A stretch of 64,000 bases of DNA from Arenicella chitinivorans (GTDB lineage Bacteria; Pseudomonadota; Gammaproteobacteria; Arenicellales; Arenicellaceae): NCBI RefSeq assembly GCF_014651515.1, contig NZ_BMXA01000001.1:620001-684000 (forward strand). The letters run 5' to 3'. Below, in pieces: positions 51,805-61,137 of this stretch. The position numbers were made by a program, and so were the translations under genes. The stretch's first letter is position 1. Every line of letters starts with the position of its first letter. The notes under the pieces were generated by a model. The model saw nothing but the letters and a program-made list of their open reading frames with translations. It had not been told where the DNA came from and ran no database searches.

Positions 51805-53778
51805 ATGAATAATCCAATTGAATTGCCTAACATGGTGCCGCTGATTTCATTGCGTCATATTTCGCGCACCTTTACCACGGGTGGCGGTGTGCAGGTGCAG
51901 GCACTTAAGCACGTCTCATTGGATATCTATGCGGGTGAGTTTGTGTCCATTATCGGGCAATCTGGCTCAGGCAAGTCAACCTTGATGAACATCCTCGGTT
52001 GTTTAGACAGGCCCACAAGTGGCACGTATCAATTTGCGGGGCAGGACATACGTTTGTTCGACGCTGATGGCTTGGCGTGGTTGAGGCGAGAAGCATTTGG
52101 GTTCGTGTTCCAAAGCTATAATTTACTCGGGAATTCAAGCGCTCAAGAAAACGTTGAGGTGCCTGCCATCTACGCAGGTGACGCTGCAGATGAACGACAA
52201 AAGCGAGCTAAGCACCTGTTGGGTTCATTGGGTATCGGCGATCGAGCTGACCATCGCCCGAGCCAATTGTCGGGCGGCCAACAACAAAGGGTATCAATTG
52301 CTCGAGCTTTGATGAACGGGGGGCAGGTGATCTTGGCGGATGAGCCCACCGGTGCCCTTGACTCGCAAAGTGGCATTGACGTAATGAACTTATTGCGTGA
52401 GTTGGCAGATCAGGGGCACACGGTGATTTTGATTACACATGACCATGAAATTGCTAACAATGCTGATCGCCGTATAGAGTTGCTTGATGGCGAAATATTG
52501 CACGATAGCGGTACCGTCCATTCAGCCAGACTACAGAACGCAGTTAGTTTGTATGAGCAGATGCGCAACAGTTCGAAACCGCGAAATCGTTTCTCAGAAG
52601 TATATGAAGCGGCCAACATGGCTTTTCGCTCGCTTCGCGCCAACGTGTTTCGTACTGCGTTAACCCTGCTGGGTATCGTGATCGGCGTCGCCTCCGTCAT
52701 TGCGATGTTAGCGATTGGTGAAGGTGCTCAAAAGGACGTTATTGACCGAATCAATTCCCTCGGGGCGGATATGTTGACAGTCAGTCCCTTGGCCCGTCGG
52801 GGTAGCGAATCGGAGACATTGACGCTTGAAGACGCGTTGGCCATCGAACATGGAGTATCTAATGTGAAAGCCACGTTGCCGGAGATAACCGGTAGTGAAA
52901 CCTTGCGTGCGGGCAGCCTCGACTACACATCATCCATTACTGCGACCACATCCAACTTGCCAGAGACTCGCAGTTGGCCCTTGGCGCAAGGCGTGTTTTT
53001 CAGTGACCAAGACAGCACAGATTTTGCGCCTGTTGCGGTAATCGGCAGCACGGTAAAAGAAAGTCTGTTTTCAAATAATGACGACCCCTTGGGGCAATAC
53101 CTATTGATTAAAAATGTGCCGTTCCAAATCATCGGCGTCATGAGCTCCAAGGGCTCATCCGGTTTCGGGGGGCGAGATCAAGATGATGTGGTGTTGGTGC
53201 CGCTAAAGACCGGTGGACTGCGTTTGTTTGGGCGAACTTATCTTCGATCCTTGACGATTGAAGTGAAAGACCCTGAGCTAATCGATCAAACTGAGCAACA
53301 AGTCCGCAATTTGCTTACCCAACGTCACGGGACTGAGGACTTTCGGCTCAGAAACAGTGCAGAATTACTCGAGAACGTAACAGCATCGCAGCAGACATTC
53401 ACCACATTGCTGGGTTCAGTAGCGGCTATTTCACTCTTGGTCGGTGGTATCGGGGTGATGAATATTATGCTGGTGTCAGTGACCGAGAGAACACGAGAGA
53501 TAGGCATCCGTATCGCTACGGGTGCACGCCAAAATGATATTTTGCTGCAGTTTTTAACCGAAGCGATCGTTGTTTCTGCGTTGGGTGGGCTGTTAGGTGT
53601 GGTGATAGGCTTTGGGGTGGGTGTGTTAATTGAGAATTTTGGTACTTCCGTGGTGTTTAGCTCTGGTCCAACCGTGTTGGCGTTTAGTTGCGCCGCAGGG
53701 ATCGGGCTGATTTTTGGTTTTGCGCCTGCGAGCAAAGCCGCGAAACTGGATCCAGTTGTCGCATTGGCAACTGATTAA
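51805..53778 (+). CDS. macB: MacB-type ABC transporter (ATPase-permease fusion)
   Basis: A 657-residue protein. The N-terminal ABC ATPase has Walker A IGQSGSGKST, the signature LSGGQQQR and Walker B VILADEPTGAL. The C-terminal half has the MacB topology: one membrane segment (ALTLLGIVIGVASVIAML), a periplasmic MacB core domain and three membrane segments of the FtsX type near the end (ISLLVGGIGVMNIMLVSVTERTREIGIRIATGAR). It is a mechanotransmission efflux pump that works with MacA and a TolC-type protein, both encoded in the same operon. Confidence 0.95.
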   Translation: MNNPIELPNMVPLISLRHISRTFTTGGGVQVQALKHVSLDIYAGEFVSIIGQSGSGKSTLMNILGCLDRPTSGTYQFAGQDIRLFDADGLAWLRREAFGFVFQSYNLLGNSSAQENVEVPAIYAGDAADERQKRAKHLLGSLGIGDRADHRPSQLSGGQQQRVSIARALMNGGQVILADEPTGALDSQSGIDVMNLLRELADQGHTVILITHDHEIANNADRRIELLDGEILHDSGTVHSARLQNAVSLYEQMRNSSKPRNRFSEVYEAANMAFRSLRANVFRTALTLLGIVIGVASVIAMLAIGEGAQKDVIDRINSLGADMLTVSPLARRGSESETLTLEDALAIEHGVSNVKATLPEITGSETLRAGSLDYTSSITATTSNLPETRSWPLAQGVFFSDQDSTDFAPVAVIGSTVKESLFSNNDDPLGQYLLIKNVPFQIIGVMSSKGSSGFGGRDQDDVVLVPLKTGGLRLFGRTYLRSLTIEVKDPELIDQTEQQVRNLLTQRHGTEDFRLRNSAELLENVTASQQTFTTLLGSVAAISLLVGGIGVMNIMLVSVTERTREIGIRIATGARQNDILLQFLTEAIVVSALGGLLGVVIGFGVGVLIENFGTSVVFSSGPTVLAFSCAAGIGLIFGFAPASKAAKLDPVVALATD

Positions 53779-53791
53779 TAGAGGATGTCGT

Positions 53792-55195
53792 ATGAAGCGA
53801 TCACTGGTATTCGTTAGTCTTTGCATTGCGTTGTCAGCGTGTTCGACCACGCCGATGCCTCAATTGGGTGAGCGAGATGTGCCCGCGGGATGGCAGTATG
53901 CTCACGAGACTGAACAAGCTTGGCCCGAAAAAAAATGGTGGCAAGGTTTCGGCAGTAACGAACTGAGCGAGGTCATGGCGCATTTGGATAAGCGTAATTT
54001 TGATATTGACACGATTAACCGGAATCTCGAAAAAGCGACACTGCAGTTAAAAGAACAGGGCTTCAAGATGTATCCAACCCCGGTGTTGTCATTGGGTGTC
54101 GATGATCAGTACAGTGGTAGTCAAGTTTCGGGTGGATCGTACCGTGATGATACCCAGTCAGCTGTTGCTCTAAGTTTGGGGCTATCGTACACGGATGTCT
54201 TGAGTAAGCCGACTCAATATAACGCAGCATTAGCAAGTTATGACCGCTCGGTGGCGGAATTGGCTGAGGCTCACCTGAGCATTCGTGGATTAGCGGCATC
54301 CACGTATTTTCAAATATTATACATTCGAGATTTAAAGGCAGCGGCGCAACAAAATTTAGTTAATGCGACGTCGGTAAATACGATTGTTGAAGCTCGATTG
54401 GCCGCGGGCACCATCACACGAGTTGATGCCTTGCAGCAAGGTATTGTCGTGCAGCGAGAAGAAAGCAATCTGAGGGAACTAGAACAACGAGAGCTTGCAG
54501 CACGGGCTTCCTTGGCAAGCTTGTTGGCTATGTCAGTGAGTGATTTAAAGGTCTCTGAAGCGTCGTTGAACGGCGTCGTAGTCCCCAGTATTAATGTTGG
54601 TGTGCCGCTAGAGCTTTTGTTTCGTCGGCCAAATCTTGCCGCAGCTGAAGCAAATTTGCGTCTATTTAGGGCCAACGTGGATTTGGCTCGGCACCAGTTT
54701 TTACCTCAATTGTCGATCGATGGTGTCGTTAATTTGTCCAGTGATTCCATTGCCAGTTTGGTGGATCAGAGCAGCCTAACAGTCACGGTATTGGGCAGCC
54801 TTACTCAGCTTTTGTTGGATAACGGGGCACGTAGCCGAAGCGTGAAAATCATCCGTCTGGATTTAGAGAGTGCCTTGGCCGAGTATCGAAAAGAGGTTAT
54901 TTCGGCGTTGAATGAAGTCGAAGTCTCATTTAATAACATCGATTTATTAAAGTCGCTTTTTGTCGTTGCAGAAAACGATTTGGCGCGTGCCGAAGAAGCG
55001 TATCGAATAACCCAGTTACGGTATGAAGAGGGCGTTGAGCAATTCCAAACCTTGCTGAGTATTCAAGATGCCTTATCGGTGGCTCGAACCCGTTATTTTG
55101 AAGCCAAATTAGCTCAACTTAATGCTGCTATTGCATTGTACCAATCGCTCGGTGGTGGTTGGCAACGCAGCGACAAAAATACAATGCTTCACTAG
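53792..55195 (+). CDS. Outer-membrane efflux lipoprotein (TolC/OprM/NodT family)
   Basis: A 467-residue protein with a lipoprotein signal peptide ending in ALSAC (Cys near residue 16). Two outer-membrane efflux protein repeats follow, with LSLGLSYTDVLSKPTQYNAALASYDRSVAELAEAHLSIRGLAASTYFQIL and a second repeat ending QLRYEEGVEQFQTLLSIQDALSVARTRYFEAKLAQLNAAIALYQSLGGGW, typical of OprM-type channels. The ATG at 53792 follows GAGG, 13 nt after the macB stop. With MacA and MacB it completes a tripartite efflux system. Confidence 0.92.
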   Translation: MKRSLVFVSLCIALSACSTTPMPQLGERDVPAGWQYAHETEQAWPEKKWWQGFGSNELSEVMAHLDKRNFDIDTINRNLEKATLQLKEQGFKMYPTPVLSLGVDDQYSGSQVSGGSYRDDTQSAVALSLGLSYTDVLSKPTQYNAALASYDRSVAELAEAHLSIRGLAASTYFQILYIRDLKAAAQQNLVNATSVNTIVEARLAAGTITRVDALQQGIVVQREESNLRELEQRELAARASLASLLAMSVSDLKVSEASLNGVVVPSINVGVPLELLFRRPNLAAAEANLRLFRANVDLARHQFLPQLSIDGVVNLSSDSIASLVDQSSLTVTVLGSLTQLLLDNGARSRSVKIIRLDLESALAEYRKEVISALNEVEVSFNNIDLLKSLFVVAENDLARAEEAYRITQLRYEEGVEQFQTLLSIQDALSVARTRYFEAKLAQLNAAIALYQSLGGGWQRSDKNTMLH

Positions 55196-55364
55196 GCGAA
55201 CGGCGAGGCCAGCGCACGAGTACGCCCCTGGTTGAATATCCACACAGGGTCACGATGAGTAACTTCAACTAAAACACTTCAATAATCCGGTCCTCGCATT
55301 TTATAATCATGGCGTGTCTTGCTCCGAGTCTAGAGCAATTTCTTGGTCGATACAGCAGCGAGGT

Positions 55365-56087
55365 ATGTCAGTGTCACTCCCCACCTTTTTTCATGCTGAG
55401 CTCAATGTCGCGGATGCGCTGCTTGAGCTGAGTCCGCAGGAATCCCAGCACGCGGCAAAGGCAAGGCGGTTGAGAGCGGGGAGCCAAGTACGCGTACTTA
55501 ACGGTCGCGGTCTCATTGCCGATGCGCAAATTATCACAGTTGAACGTTCCAAAGTAACGCTCAAGATCGTGTCCGCCCAGGAGTTTGAACCACCACGTTA
55601 TCGTCTGTGCGTTGCGACTGCGGTACCCAAAGGTGATCGACAGAAAGTCATGCTGGATATGATGTGCCAACTGGGTGTAACGCAAATACTGCCGTTGGAA
55701 TGCGAGCATTCGGTGACGCACTTTAGCCGCAACATGTATGATAAATGGCTCCGAGCGACCATTGAGGCTTGTAAGCAGTCTCAAAATCCGTGGTTGCCCG
55801 AAATACTTCCCGCGCAATCTTCGGTCTCACTGACGCCTTCAGAGTCTCATTCTTTGTTCTACGCCGATGGTGATGGTCAGTTGTTGATGGATGCTGTGGA
55901 TGCGTCGTGTGAAGAAATGACGATTGTAATCGGTCCTGAAGGTGGTTTTTCTGCACCTGAGTTGGCGCACTTTCAAACTGCCGGAATGCAGTCAATTCGG
56001 CTTGGGGATCACATTCTGCGTACTGAAGCGGCATCCATCGCAGCAGTCAGTCAATGGGGGCAAATTCGCATGAAATTTGAATGTTAA
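55365..56087 (+). CDS. rsmE: 16S rRNA (uracil(1498)-N(3))-methyltransferase RsmE
   Basis: A 240-residue SPOUT methyltransferase. The N-terminal PUA-like domain is followed by the trefoil-knot region: VATAVPKGDRQKVMLDMMCQLGVTQILPLECEHSV, IVIGPEGGFSAPELAHF and SIRLGDHILRTEAASIAAVSQWGQ. It methylates U1498 of 16S rRNA. The ATG at 55365 gives the usual start shortly before the PUA domain; a longer frame begins at 55314. It is separated by 170 nt from the efflux operon. Confidence 0.93.
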   Translation: MSVSLPTFFHAELNVADALLELSPQESQHAAKARRLRAGSQVRVLNGRGLIADAQIITVERSKVTLKIVSAQEFEPPRYRLCVATAVPKGDRQKVMLDMMCQLGVTQILPLECEHSVTHFSRNMYDKWLRATIEACKQSQNPWLPEILPAQSSVSLTPSESHSLFYADGDGQLLMDAVDASCEEMTIVIGPEGGFSAPELAHFQTAGMQSIRLGDHILRTEAASIAAVSQWGQIRMKFEC

Positions 56088-56208
56088 AAACAGGTTACGG
56101 CGATACGCTTTTGTTGTGAAAGGATTTCACTTGTGGCAAGGTCTTGATTTATACCCAGAAACTTAGCGCAAAGCGATATGTTGTTATGCGTTTTTATGAG
56201 GACACGAC

Positions 56209-56790
56209 TTGTCGTCATTTCAAGAATTAGTTGATATCAATATCGGCGCCTTACAGGAAGGCAATTTGTTTTTGTCGTCTCTTCCAGCTAAGCAATTTAC
56301 GCAGTCGTTGCGGCCCACATTTGAATCCACGATTGGTGCCCACTTTCGTCATGTGCTCGAGCATTATCGTTGCTTTTTACGCCAGTTGCCGAGTGCGTGT
56401 GTTTGCTATGATGCGCGCGAGCGTGATCAGATTCTCGAACGTGATTTGGGTTATGCGGTGCGGACGATTAACGACCTTGTTCACGCGTTAGGTACCCTTA
56501 GTGAATCGTCAACACTACAGATTAAAGATGGCCCCAGCGGCCTGGTTCTGACCACTACCACGCAACGTGAATTGTTGTTTTTACAGTCACACACCGTCCA
56601 TCATTATGCCATTGCGGCTGCCATGGGGCGTCAACTCGGTACCGATGCAGCTCCCGGATTTGGTGTTGCGCTGGCAACCCAGCAGCACGTTAGCGCGCTG
56701 TCAAAATCCGGTCATATTGGCATGGTATCAAAGGGGATTGACTCATCGAAAAGCCGTGATCGTAGCGGCATGCTCGGAACCAAAAACTGA
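56209..56790 (+). CDS. DinB-like superfamily protein
   Basis: A 193-residue protein with the four-helix DinB pattern: the His-containing segments TIGAHFRHVLEHYRCFL and FLQSHTVHHYAIAAAMGRQLG provide three metal-binding-type His. The start is TTG at 56209 with GAGGACA upstream. The stop overlaps the next ATG (TGATG), so it is coupled to the NRDE gene. Its enzymatic role is unknown; some members are thiol-dependent transferases. Confidence 0.7.
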   Translation: MSSFQELVDINIGALQEGNLFLSSLPAKQFTQSLRPTFESTIGAHFRHVLEHYRCFLRQLPSACVCYDARERDQILERDLGYAVRTINDLVHALGTLSESSTLQIKDGPSGLVLTTTTQRELLFLQSHTVHHYAIAAAMGRQLGTDAAPGFGVALATQQHVSALSKSGHIGMVSKGIDSSKSRDRSGMLGTKN

Positions 56791-57542
56791 TGTGTACTAT
56801 GACCTGGTTCGTTCGTGACCAAGGCTACGAACTGTTTTTCAATCGCGATGAACGTAATTCACGCCACCGCGCACTGCTGCCCGCCGTGACCCTGTTGGCG
56901 GGTGTGCAGGTTGTAGCTCCAACCGACACGGACGCGGGCGGCACGTGGATCGCAGCGAACCAATTCGGTGTTACGGTGTGTTTGCTCAACCACTATCAAT
57001 TTGAACAGATTGAGTCTTACAAAGACTGGACGAGTCGCGGTCAGATCGTGCGTCACTTTTCCAGTGCGGCTCAGGTTGGCGATGTGGCCACACACTTTTC
57101 AACTTTGCCGCTGAGCGATTATCGCGCGTTTAGACTCTTTGTGATTGAGCCGTCTGGCGCTAACTGTTTGTGTGTATGGGATGGGCACGCGCCACGCATT
57201 GAACACAACGTTAGCTCGCCAAAATCGTCGTCTTCCGTGGATGCGTCGCATGTAAAAGGCCTGCGTAGAGCACTATTTCGTAACCTCGGTTTGGCTGAGT
57301 TGGATTCGACCCGGGCGTATCTGGCATATCACGCCAGTCACTTACCATCGCGCTCCAAAGAATCTGTTTGTATGCATCGCGAGGACGCCAGTACTGTCAG
57401 TTTGACGCATGTGGCGGTGACCGCAGAGCAAGTTCAGGTGCGCTATGCCGATGGGGCGCCCTGCAAGGCGTTATTGGGTGAACCCGTTGGAATTGCGAGA
57501 CAGTCGCTGCACTATGATCCGTCAATCCGCGCGTTTTCTTAG
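56790..57542 (+). CDS. NRDE-family (TANGO2-like) protein
   Basis: A 250-residue protein beginning MCTMTWFVRDQGYELFFNRDERNSRHRA, which contains the NRDE signature that names the family and an N-terminal Cys after Met (Ntn-hydrolase-like position). GGTWIAANQFGVTVCLLNHY is also typical. In animals TANGO2 is linked to haem and lipid trafficking; bacterial roles are unclear. It is translationally coupled to the DinB-like gene and followed after 6 nt by the ATP-grasp gene. Confidence 0.82.
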   Translation: MCTMTWFVRDQGYELFFNRDERNSRHRALLPAVTLLAGVQVVAPTDTDAGGTWIAANQFGVTVCLLNHYQFEQIESYKDWTSRGQIVRHFSSAAQVGDVATHFSTLPLSDYRAFRLFVIEPSGANCLCVWDGHAPRIEHNVSSPKSSSSVDASHVKGLRRALFRNLGLAELDSTRAYLAYHASHLPSRSKESVCMHREDASTVSLTHVAVTAEQVQVRYADGAPCKALLGEPVGIARQSLHYDPSIRAFS

Positions 57543-57548
57543 CGTGAC

Positions 57549-58628
57549 TTGACTGCCACCCATTTGGATTTAAGAGCATTGAATTTCTATCGTACTCGCC
57601 AACGTATGCATTCTCGGTTTCGCCGTGCCGCACGTTGGGAGTTTTGGCCGATGAGCGTGTTTTATCTGCCGGTAGTTGTCTATATCTTGTACTTAAGTGG
57701 GCGATATCGACGCTTGAGTTTCCTGTCTGTCAACCCAGGTTTGCCGATGAGCGGGCTGATTGGTGAGCGCAAAGCGGATAGTCTGCGGCAACTGCAGGGC
57801 GTGCCGGAATTAGCCCAGTTTGCTGTGCTGGAGCTACGTGGCGATTTAACTGATCAGTTGGGCGCGGTTACGCAGTTGATGCAAGCTCAGGGGTTTGATT
57901 ATCCGGTGGTTCTTAAACCCGATTTTGGTCAGCGTGGTCAGGATGTTGCTGTGATACGTACGCCGGCATTGATGCGTGAGTACTTGACCCATGCCAAAGG
58001 TCGGTTGATCGTTCAGGAATATGTTGGTGGTTTGGAATTTGGCGTGTTTTACATGCGGTTTCCAGCGGCGGATGCAGGGCGAATTTATTCGATCACAGAA
58101 AAAACGTTTCCCGTCGTCATCGGTGATGGTGAGCGTACCTTAGAGCACTTGCTTATGGCGAATCCGCGCACGCACTACATGGCTGATTTTCTGTTGGACC
58201 TGCATGCCGATCGGCTGGACTGGGTGTTGGCTAACGGAGAGTCCTTTCAAGTGGTTGAGATTGGTTCGCATTGTCGTGGCTCGGTATTTCTGAACGGGAA
58301 CCATCACATCACACCGGCACTGACGGACGTGATCGACCGCGTATCGCGGCAAATAGACGGGTTTAACTTCGGGCGCTATGATGTGCGCGTACCCGACCTA
58401 GATAGTCTGCGCAACGGACGCGATGTCAAGGTGCTCGAGGTCAACGGTGTTACCTCGGAGTCGACCAATATTTATGACCCCGACCACAGTCTGGTCGATG
58501 CGTATCGTATTCTACTTAAGCAATGGCGTCACGCGTTTGAAATCGGTGAGCAGGCCATTGCCAATGGCGCGGAGCCGGTGACTTTCCGCCAATTTGTATC
58601 ACATTTAAAACAGACCTATTTTTCGTGA
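57549..58628 (+). CDS. ATP-grasp ligase-like protein with N-terminal membrane segment
   Basis: A 359-residue product. One membrane segment near residues 33-50 (EFWPMSVFYLPVVVYILYL), then an ATP-grasp fold: FDYPVVLKPDFGQRGQDVAVI (ATP-binding Lys), RLIVQEYVGGLEFGVFYMR and the Mg-binding end RYDVRVPD...VKVLEVNGVTSESTNIYDP. ATP-grasp enzymes join a carboxylate to an amine, thiol or similar via an acyl phosphate. The start is uncertain (TTG 57549 or ATG 57606). It lies 12 nt upstream of an OlsB-like acyltransferase and in line with an OlsA-like one, suggesting it acts on a lipid or its head group (inference). Confidence 0.7.
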   Translation: MTATHLDLRALNFYRTRQRMHSRFRRAARWEFWPMSVFYLPVVVYILYLSGRYRRLSFLSVNPGLPMSGLIGERKADSLRQLQGVPELAQFAVLELRGDLTDQLGAVTQLMQAQGFDYPVVLKPDFGQRGQDVAVIRTPALMREYLTHAKGRLIVQEYVGGLEFGVFYMRFPAADAGRIYSITEKTFPVVIGDGERTLEHLLMANPRTHYMADFLLDLHADRLDWVLANGESFQVVEIGSHCRGSVFLNGNHHITPALTDVIDRVSRQIDGFNFGRYDVRVPDLDSLRNGRDVKVLEVNGVTSESTNIYDPDHSLVDAYRILLKQWRHAFEIGEQAIANGAEPVTFRQFVSHLKQTYFS

Positions 58629-58640
58629 GGCGTACCCTGT

Positions 58641-59456
58641 ATGGCGATCAAACCAAAACTCTTTAAACAGATGACCAAGCTGATCGCCGGAAGCATGTCA
58701 GCGGGTCGCTATGATGTACGTTTAGCAGCGAATGATGACGAGATCCAACAAGCGCAAAAGCTTCGCTATCAGGTGTTGTACAAAGAGAGCGGCGGTCGAG
58801 TCACGCGCGACATGCTGAACAGTGAACGCGAAGAAGATGAATGGGACGATATCGCTTATCATGTGGTGGTGGTCGATACCAAGGACGATGAGAAAGTCGT
58901 CGGCACCATGCGTTTGGTGAGTAGTGAAGCCTTGGCTGAGGGACAACGCTTTTACACCGAGCATGCATTTGATTTGAGCGGGTTACGAGCGCACTACGGT
59001 AAGCTGCTTGAGCTCAGTCGAGCGTGTGTCTCACCGGCTGGCCGAGGTGGTGCGATTCTGATGTTGATCTGGAAATACACGATGCAGTTTATCGAGCAAA
59101 ACGGGTATGACGTGATGCTTGGCTGCGCTAGCTTTAAAGGCACGGATTACCACCAGCACACCGAAATCCTGTCCTACTTATACACGAAGCATCTGGCAAC
59201 CGCTGAGTTGATGCCGATCCCGCAACCCGACGTTGAAAGTGTGGCGATCAAAAGTTTTCTATCCGAGCCCGGTAAAGGCAAAGAGCGTGGTAAAGTACCG
59301 ACCATGTTGAGAGGGTACTTGAAAATCGGTGCACATATCAGCGATCATGCGATCATTGATCCGGTATTCAATACCACCTTTGTTGCAATCTATGTAGACG
59401 CTAGCTACATGTTCGGTTCTAACCATGCGCTCGTAAATAAGTCCATTGACCACTAA
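58641..59456 (+). CDS. olsB: OlsB-like GNAT N-acyltransferase
   Basis: A 271-residue acyltransferase of the acyl-ACP-dependent GNAT class. YDVRLAANDDEIQQAQKLRYQVLYKESGG and LLELSRACVSPAGRGGAILMLIWKYTMQFI are the usual motifs, and YDVMLGCASFKGTDY is typical of OlsB and related hemolysin-like proteins. OlsB puts a 3-hydroxy fatty acid onto the ornithine amine in lyso-ornithine lipid synthesis. A ribosome-binding site GTGAGGCG precedes the ATG. The 3' end overlaps the next gene by 11 nt, and that gene is OlsA-like. Confidence 0.78.
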   Translation: MAIKPKLFKQMTKLIAGSMSAGRYDVRLAANDDEIQQAQKLRYQVLYKESGGRVTRDMLNSEREEDEWDDIAYHVVVVDTKDDEKVVGTMRLVSSEALAEGQRFYTEHAFDLSGLRAHYGKLLELSRACVSPAGRGGAILMLIWKYTMQFIEQNGYDVMLGCASFKGTDYHQHTEILSYLYTKHLATAELMPIPQPDVESVAIKSFLSEPGKGKERGKVPTMLRGYLKIGAHISDHAIIDPVFNTTFVAIYVDASYMFGSNHALVNKSIDH

Positions 59457-60261
59457 TACCACTGCCTATACTGCGACACCCCTACAAAAAAACTATTTGG
59501 TAGGCGGCGTCCGACTGTTTTGTATTCTGTTGTGGATTCTCTGTATGCCGGTGGTGTTTGTTGTTAGTCGGATCTTGAGAATTCCAGGTCATATGCGCCT
59601 GATCCCTCTGTTTCACGCTGGTTTATGCCGAATACTCGGTATCGAAACTGTGGTCTCAGGGGAATTATGTGCTGCACGTCCTACACTGTACGTGAGCAAT
59701 CACAGTTCATATTTAGATGTGTTTGTGTTGGGTTTTTTACCAGCGTATTTTATCGCCAAGTCTGAGGTTGCGGGCTGGCCAGTGTTGGGACGTCTTGCTA
59801 AGTTGCAGCACACTTTATTCGTCGAACGCCGCGCCGGCAAAGCCAAACATCAACTTCACACCATGCAAGCTCATCTAGCTGAAGGCAACAGTCTAACGTT
59901 ATTTGCCGAAGGCACCAGTACCGACGGTGCTCACGTCGAACCATTTAAGTCGAGCCTATTTGCCGCCGCAAATCTGGGTGAGTCGGAGCGCCGCGTGGCC
60001 ATACAGCCGATCACCGTGGCCTACACACACTATAATGGCGAACGGATCGTGGAGCAGCGTGTGCGAGACCACTACGCCTGGTACGCACGGATGCCATTTG
60101 CGCCGCATTTTATGGGGTTGATGCCATTGAAAAAAGTGGGTGCGAAAATCCACCTTCATCCGGTCTGTTATCTGGACGAGTTTGAAACTCGGAAGTTGTG
60201 TGCCGACCATTGCCAGCAACAAGTAGCTGACAAGTTGGACGAATTAATCCAGACAGACTAG
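59446..60261 (+). CDS. olsA: OlsA/PlsC-like lysophospholipid-type acyltransferase
   Basis: A 271-residue PlsC-domain protein. The first catalytic motif is NHSSYLDV (HxxxxD) and the later one is FAEGTSTDGAHVEPFKSSLF (EGT-S). A membrane segment lies near 25-42. OlsA acylates the hydroxyl of lyso-ornithine lipid. The only plausible start is TTG at 59446, within the end of the olsB-like gene, so translation is coupled. A general 1-acylglycerol-3-phosphate acyltransferase is the alternative. Confidence 0.78.
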   Translation: MTTNTTAYTATPLQKNYLVGGVRLFCILLWILCMPVVFVVSRILRIPGHMRLIPLFHAGLCRILGIETVVSGELCAARPTLYVSNHSSYLDVFVLGFLPAYFIAKSEVAGWPVLGRLAKLQHTLFVERRAGKAKHQLHTMQAHLAEGNSLTLFAEGTSTDGAHVEPFKSSLFAAANLGESERRVAIQPITVAYTHYNGERIVEQRVRDHYAWYARMPFAPHFMGLMPLKKVGAKIHLHPVCYLDEFETRKLCADHCQQQVADKLDELIQTD

Positions 60262-60295
60262 CCTGCGACACCGGTGGGCATTGAGAGGTGTATTT

Positions 60296-60745
60296 ATGAA
60301 TTCTTATCTGACCCGCATATTTTTTGTTTTGAGTCTCTGTTCTGCTGCGACGGCATCGGCGGTGGAGCCCGTGTACACCAGCTTGTTCTCAAACAAGGCA
60401 ATCAAAGGGTATGATACCGTCGCCTACTTTACGCAAGGCAAACCGGTCAAAGGAACGGAATCTTTCCAATTTAAGTACATGGGGGCAGTGTGGTTATTCG
60501 CGAACGCCGACCATCTGGCCATGTTTGAAGCGGCACCTGAGAAATACGCCCCACAATACGGTGGTTACTGTGCCTACGCGGTGGCGCACAATCAAACAGC
60601 CTCGATCAAGCCAGAATTATTCACTATCCATGATGGCAAGTTGTACTTGAATTACAACGACTCGATCAACCAACAGTGGTCAAAAAATAAAGCTGATTTT
60701 ATCGCGCAGGCCAACCAGAATTGGCCTGCATTACTTAAACAATAG
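60296..60745 (+). CDS. Exported YHS-domain protein
   Basis: A 149-residue protein with a signal peptide (MNSYLTRIFFVLSLCSAATASA). The body is a YHS-type domain: AIKGYDTVAYFTQGKPVKGTESFQFKYMGAVWLFANADHLAMFEAAPEKYAPQYGGYCAYAVA. The domain may bind metal, but no enzyme activity is known. The ATG at 60296 follows GAGAGGTG; an in-frame TTG at 60281 is less likely. It sits 34 nt after the olsA-like gene and may be its last co-transcribed member. Confidence 0.85.
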   Translation: MNSYLTRIFFVLSLCSAATASAVEPVYTSLFSNKAIKGYDTVAYFTQGKPVKGTESFQFKYMGAVWLFANADHLAMFEAAPEKYAPQYGGYCAYAVAHNQTASIKPELFTIHDGKLYLNYNDSINQQWSKNKADFIAQANQNWPALLKQ

Positions 60746-60799
60746 ACCCACGCGCTCAGCGTCGGATAACAGTTTCGTTATGGATTCGTCGGATGACGG

Positions 60800-60827
60800 T
60801 TGTCATCTCGACAAAATAGTATATATT
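60800..60827 (+). promoter_or_regulatory. Predicted promoter of tRNA-Pro (GGG)
   Basis: TTGTCA (60800-60805), a 16-bp spacer and TATATT (60822-60827), 15 bp before the tRNA. Confidence 0.55.
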
Positions 60828-60842
60828 CCACCTATCGTTGAT

Positions 60843-60919
60843 CGGGGTGTAGCGCAGTCTGGTAGCGCACCGCTCTGGGGGAGCGGTGGTCGCAGGTTCG
60901 AATCCTGCCACTCCGACCA
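60843..60919 (+). tRNA. tRNA-Pro (GGG)
   Basis: A 77-nt cloverleaf with encoded CCA. Acceptor CGGGGTG/CACTCCG (one G-U), anticodon stem CCGCT/AGCGG closing loop CTGGGGG with anticodon GGG. The first 23 bases are the same as in tRNA-Pro(UGG) at 24448. Confidence 0.97.
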
Positions 60920-61137
60920 ATTTTCTTTGTAGACTCACAGCTTTTGCTCGATCTCATTTGAGCAGGCCAGCAGAGGGACGTCAGCTGAGTTGTGCTTGCT
61001 GCATTTTCATCTGTCCTCGAGCCAATGTGGTACTTGGTGCAATCGCTGTAATATCAAAAAGGCATGAATTTTTTAGCAGTAGAATCATAGAACAGGCTAA
61101 AATCGTACCGCGTTCGTTTTAACTCAGTGATCCCAGA

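Noticed and set aside
60756-60938. Reverse-strand open frame (60 residues) over tRNA-Pro(GGG)
   Set aside because: Antisense to a complete tRNA, of the kind often misannotated as a small protein.
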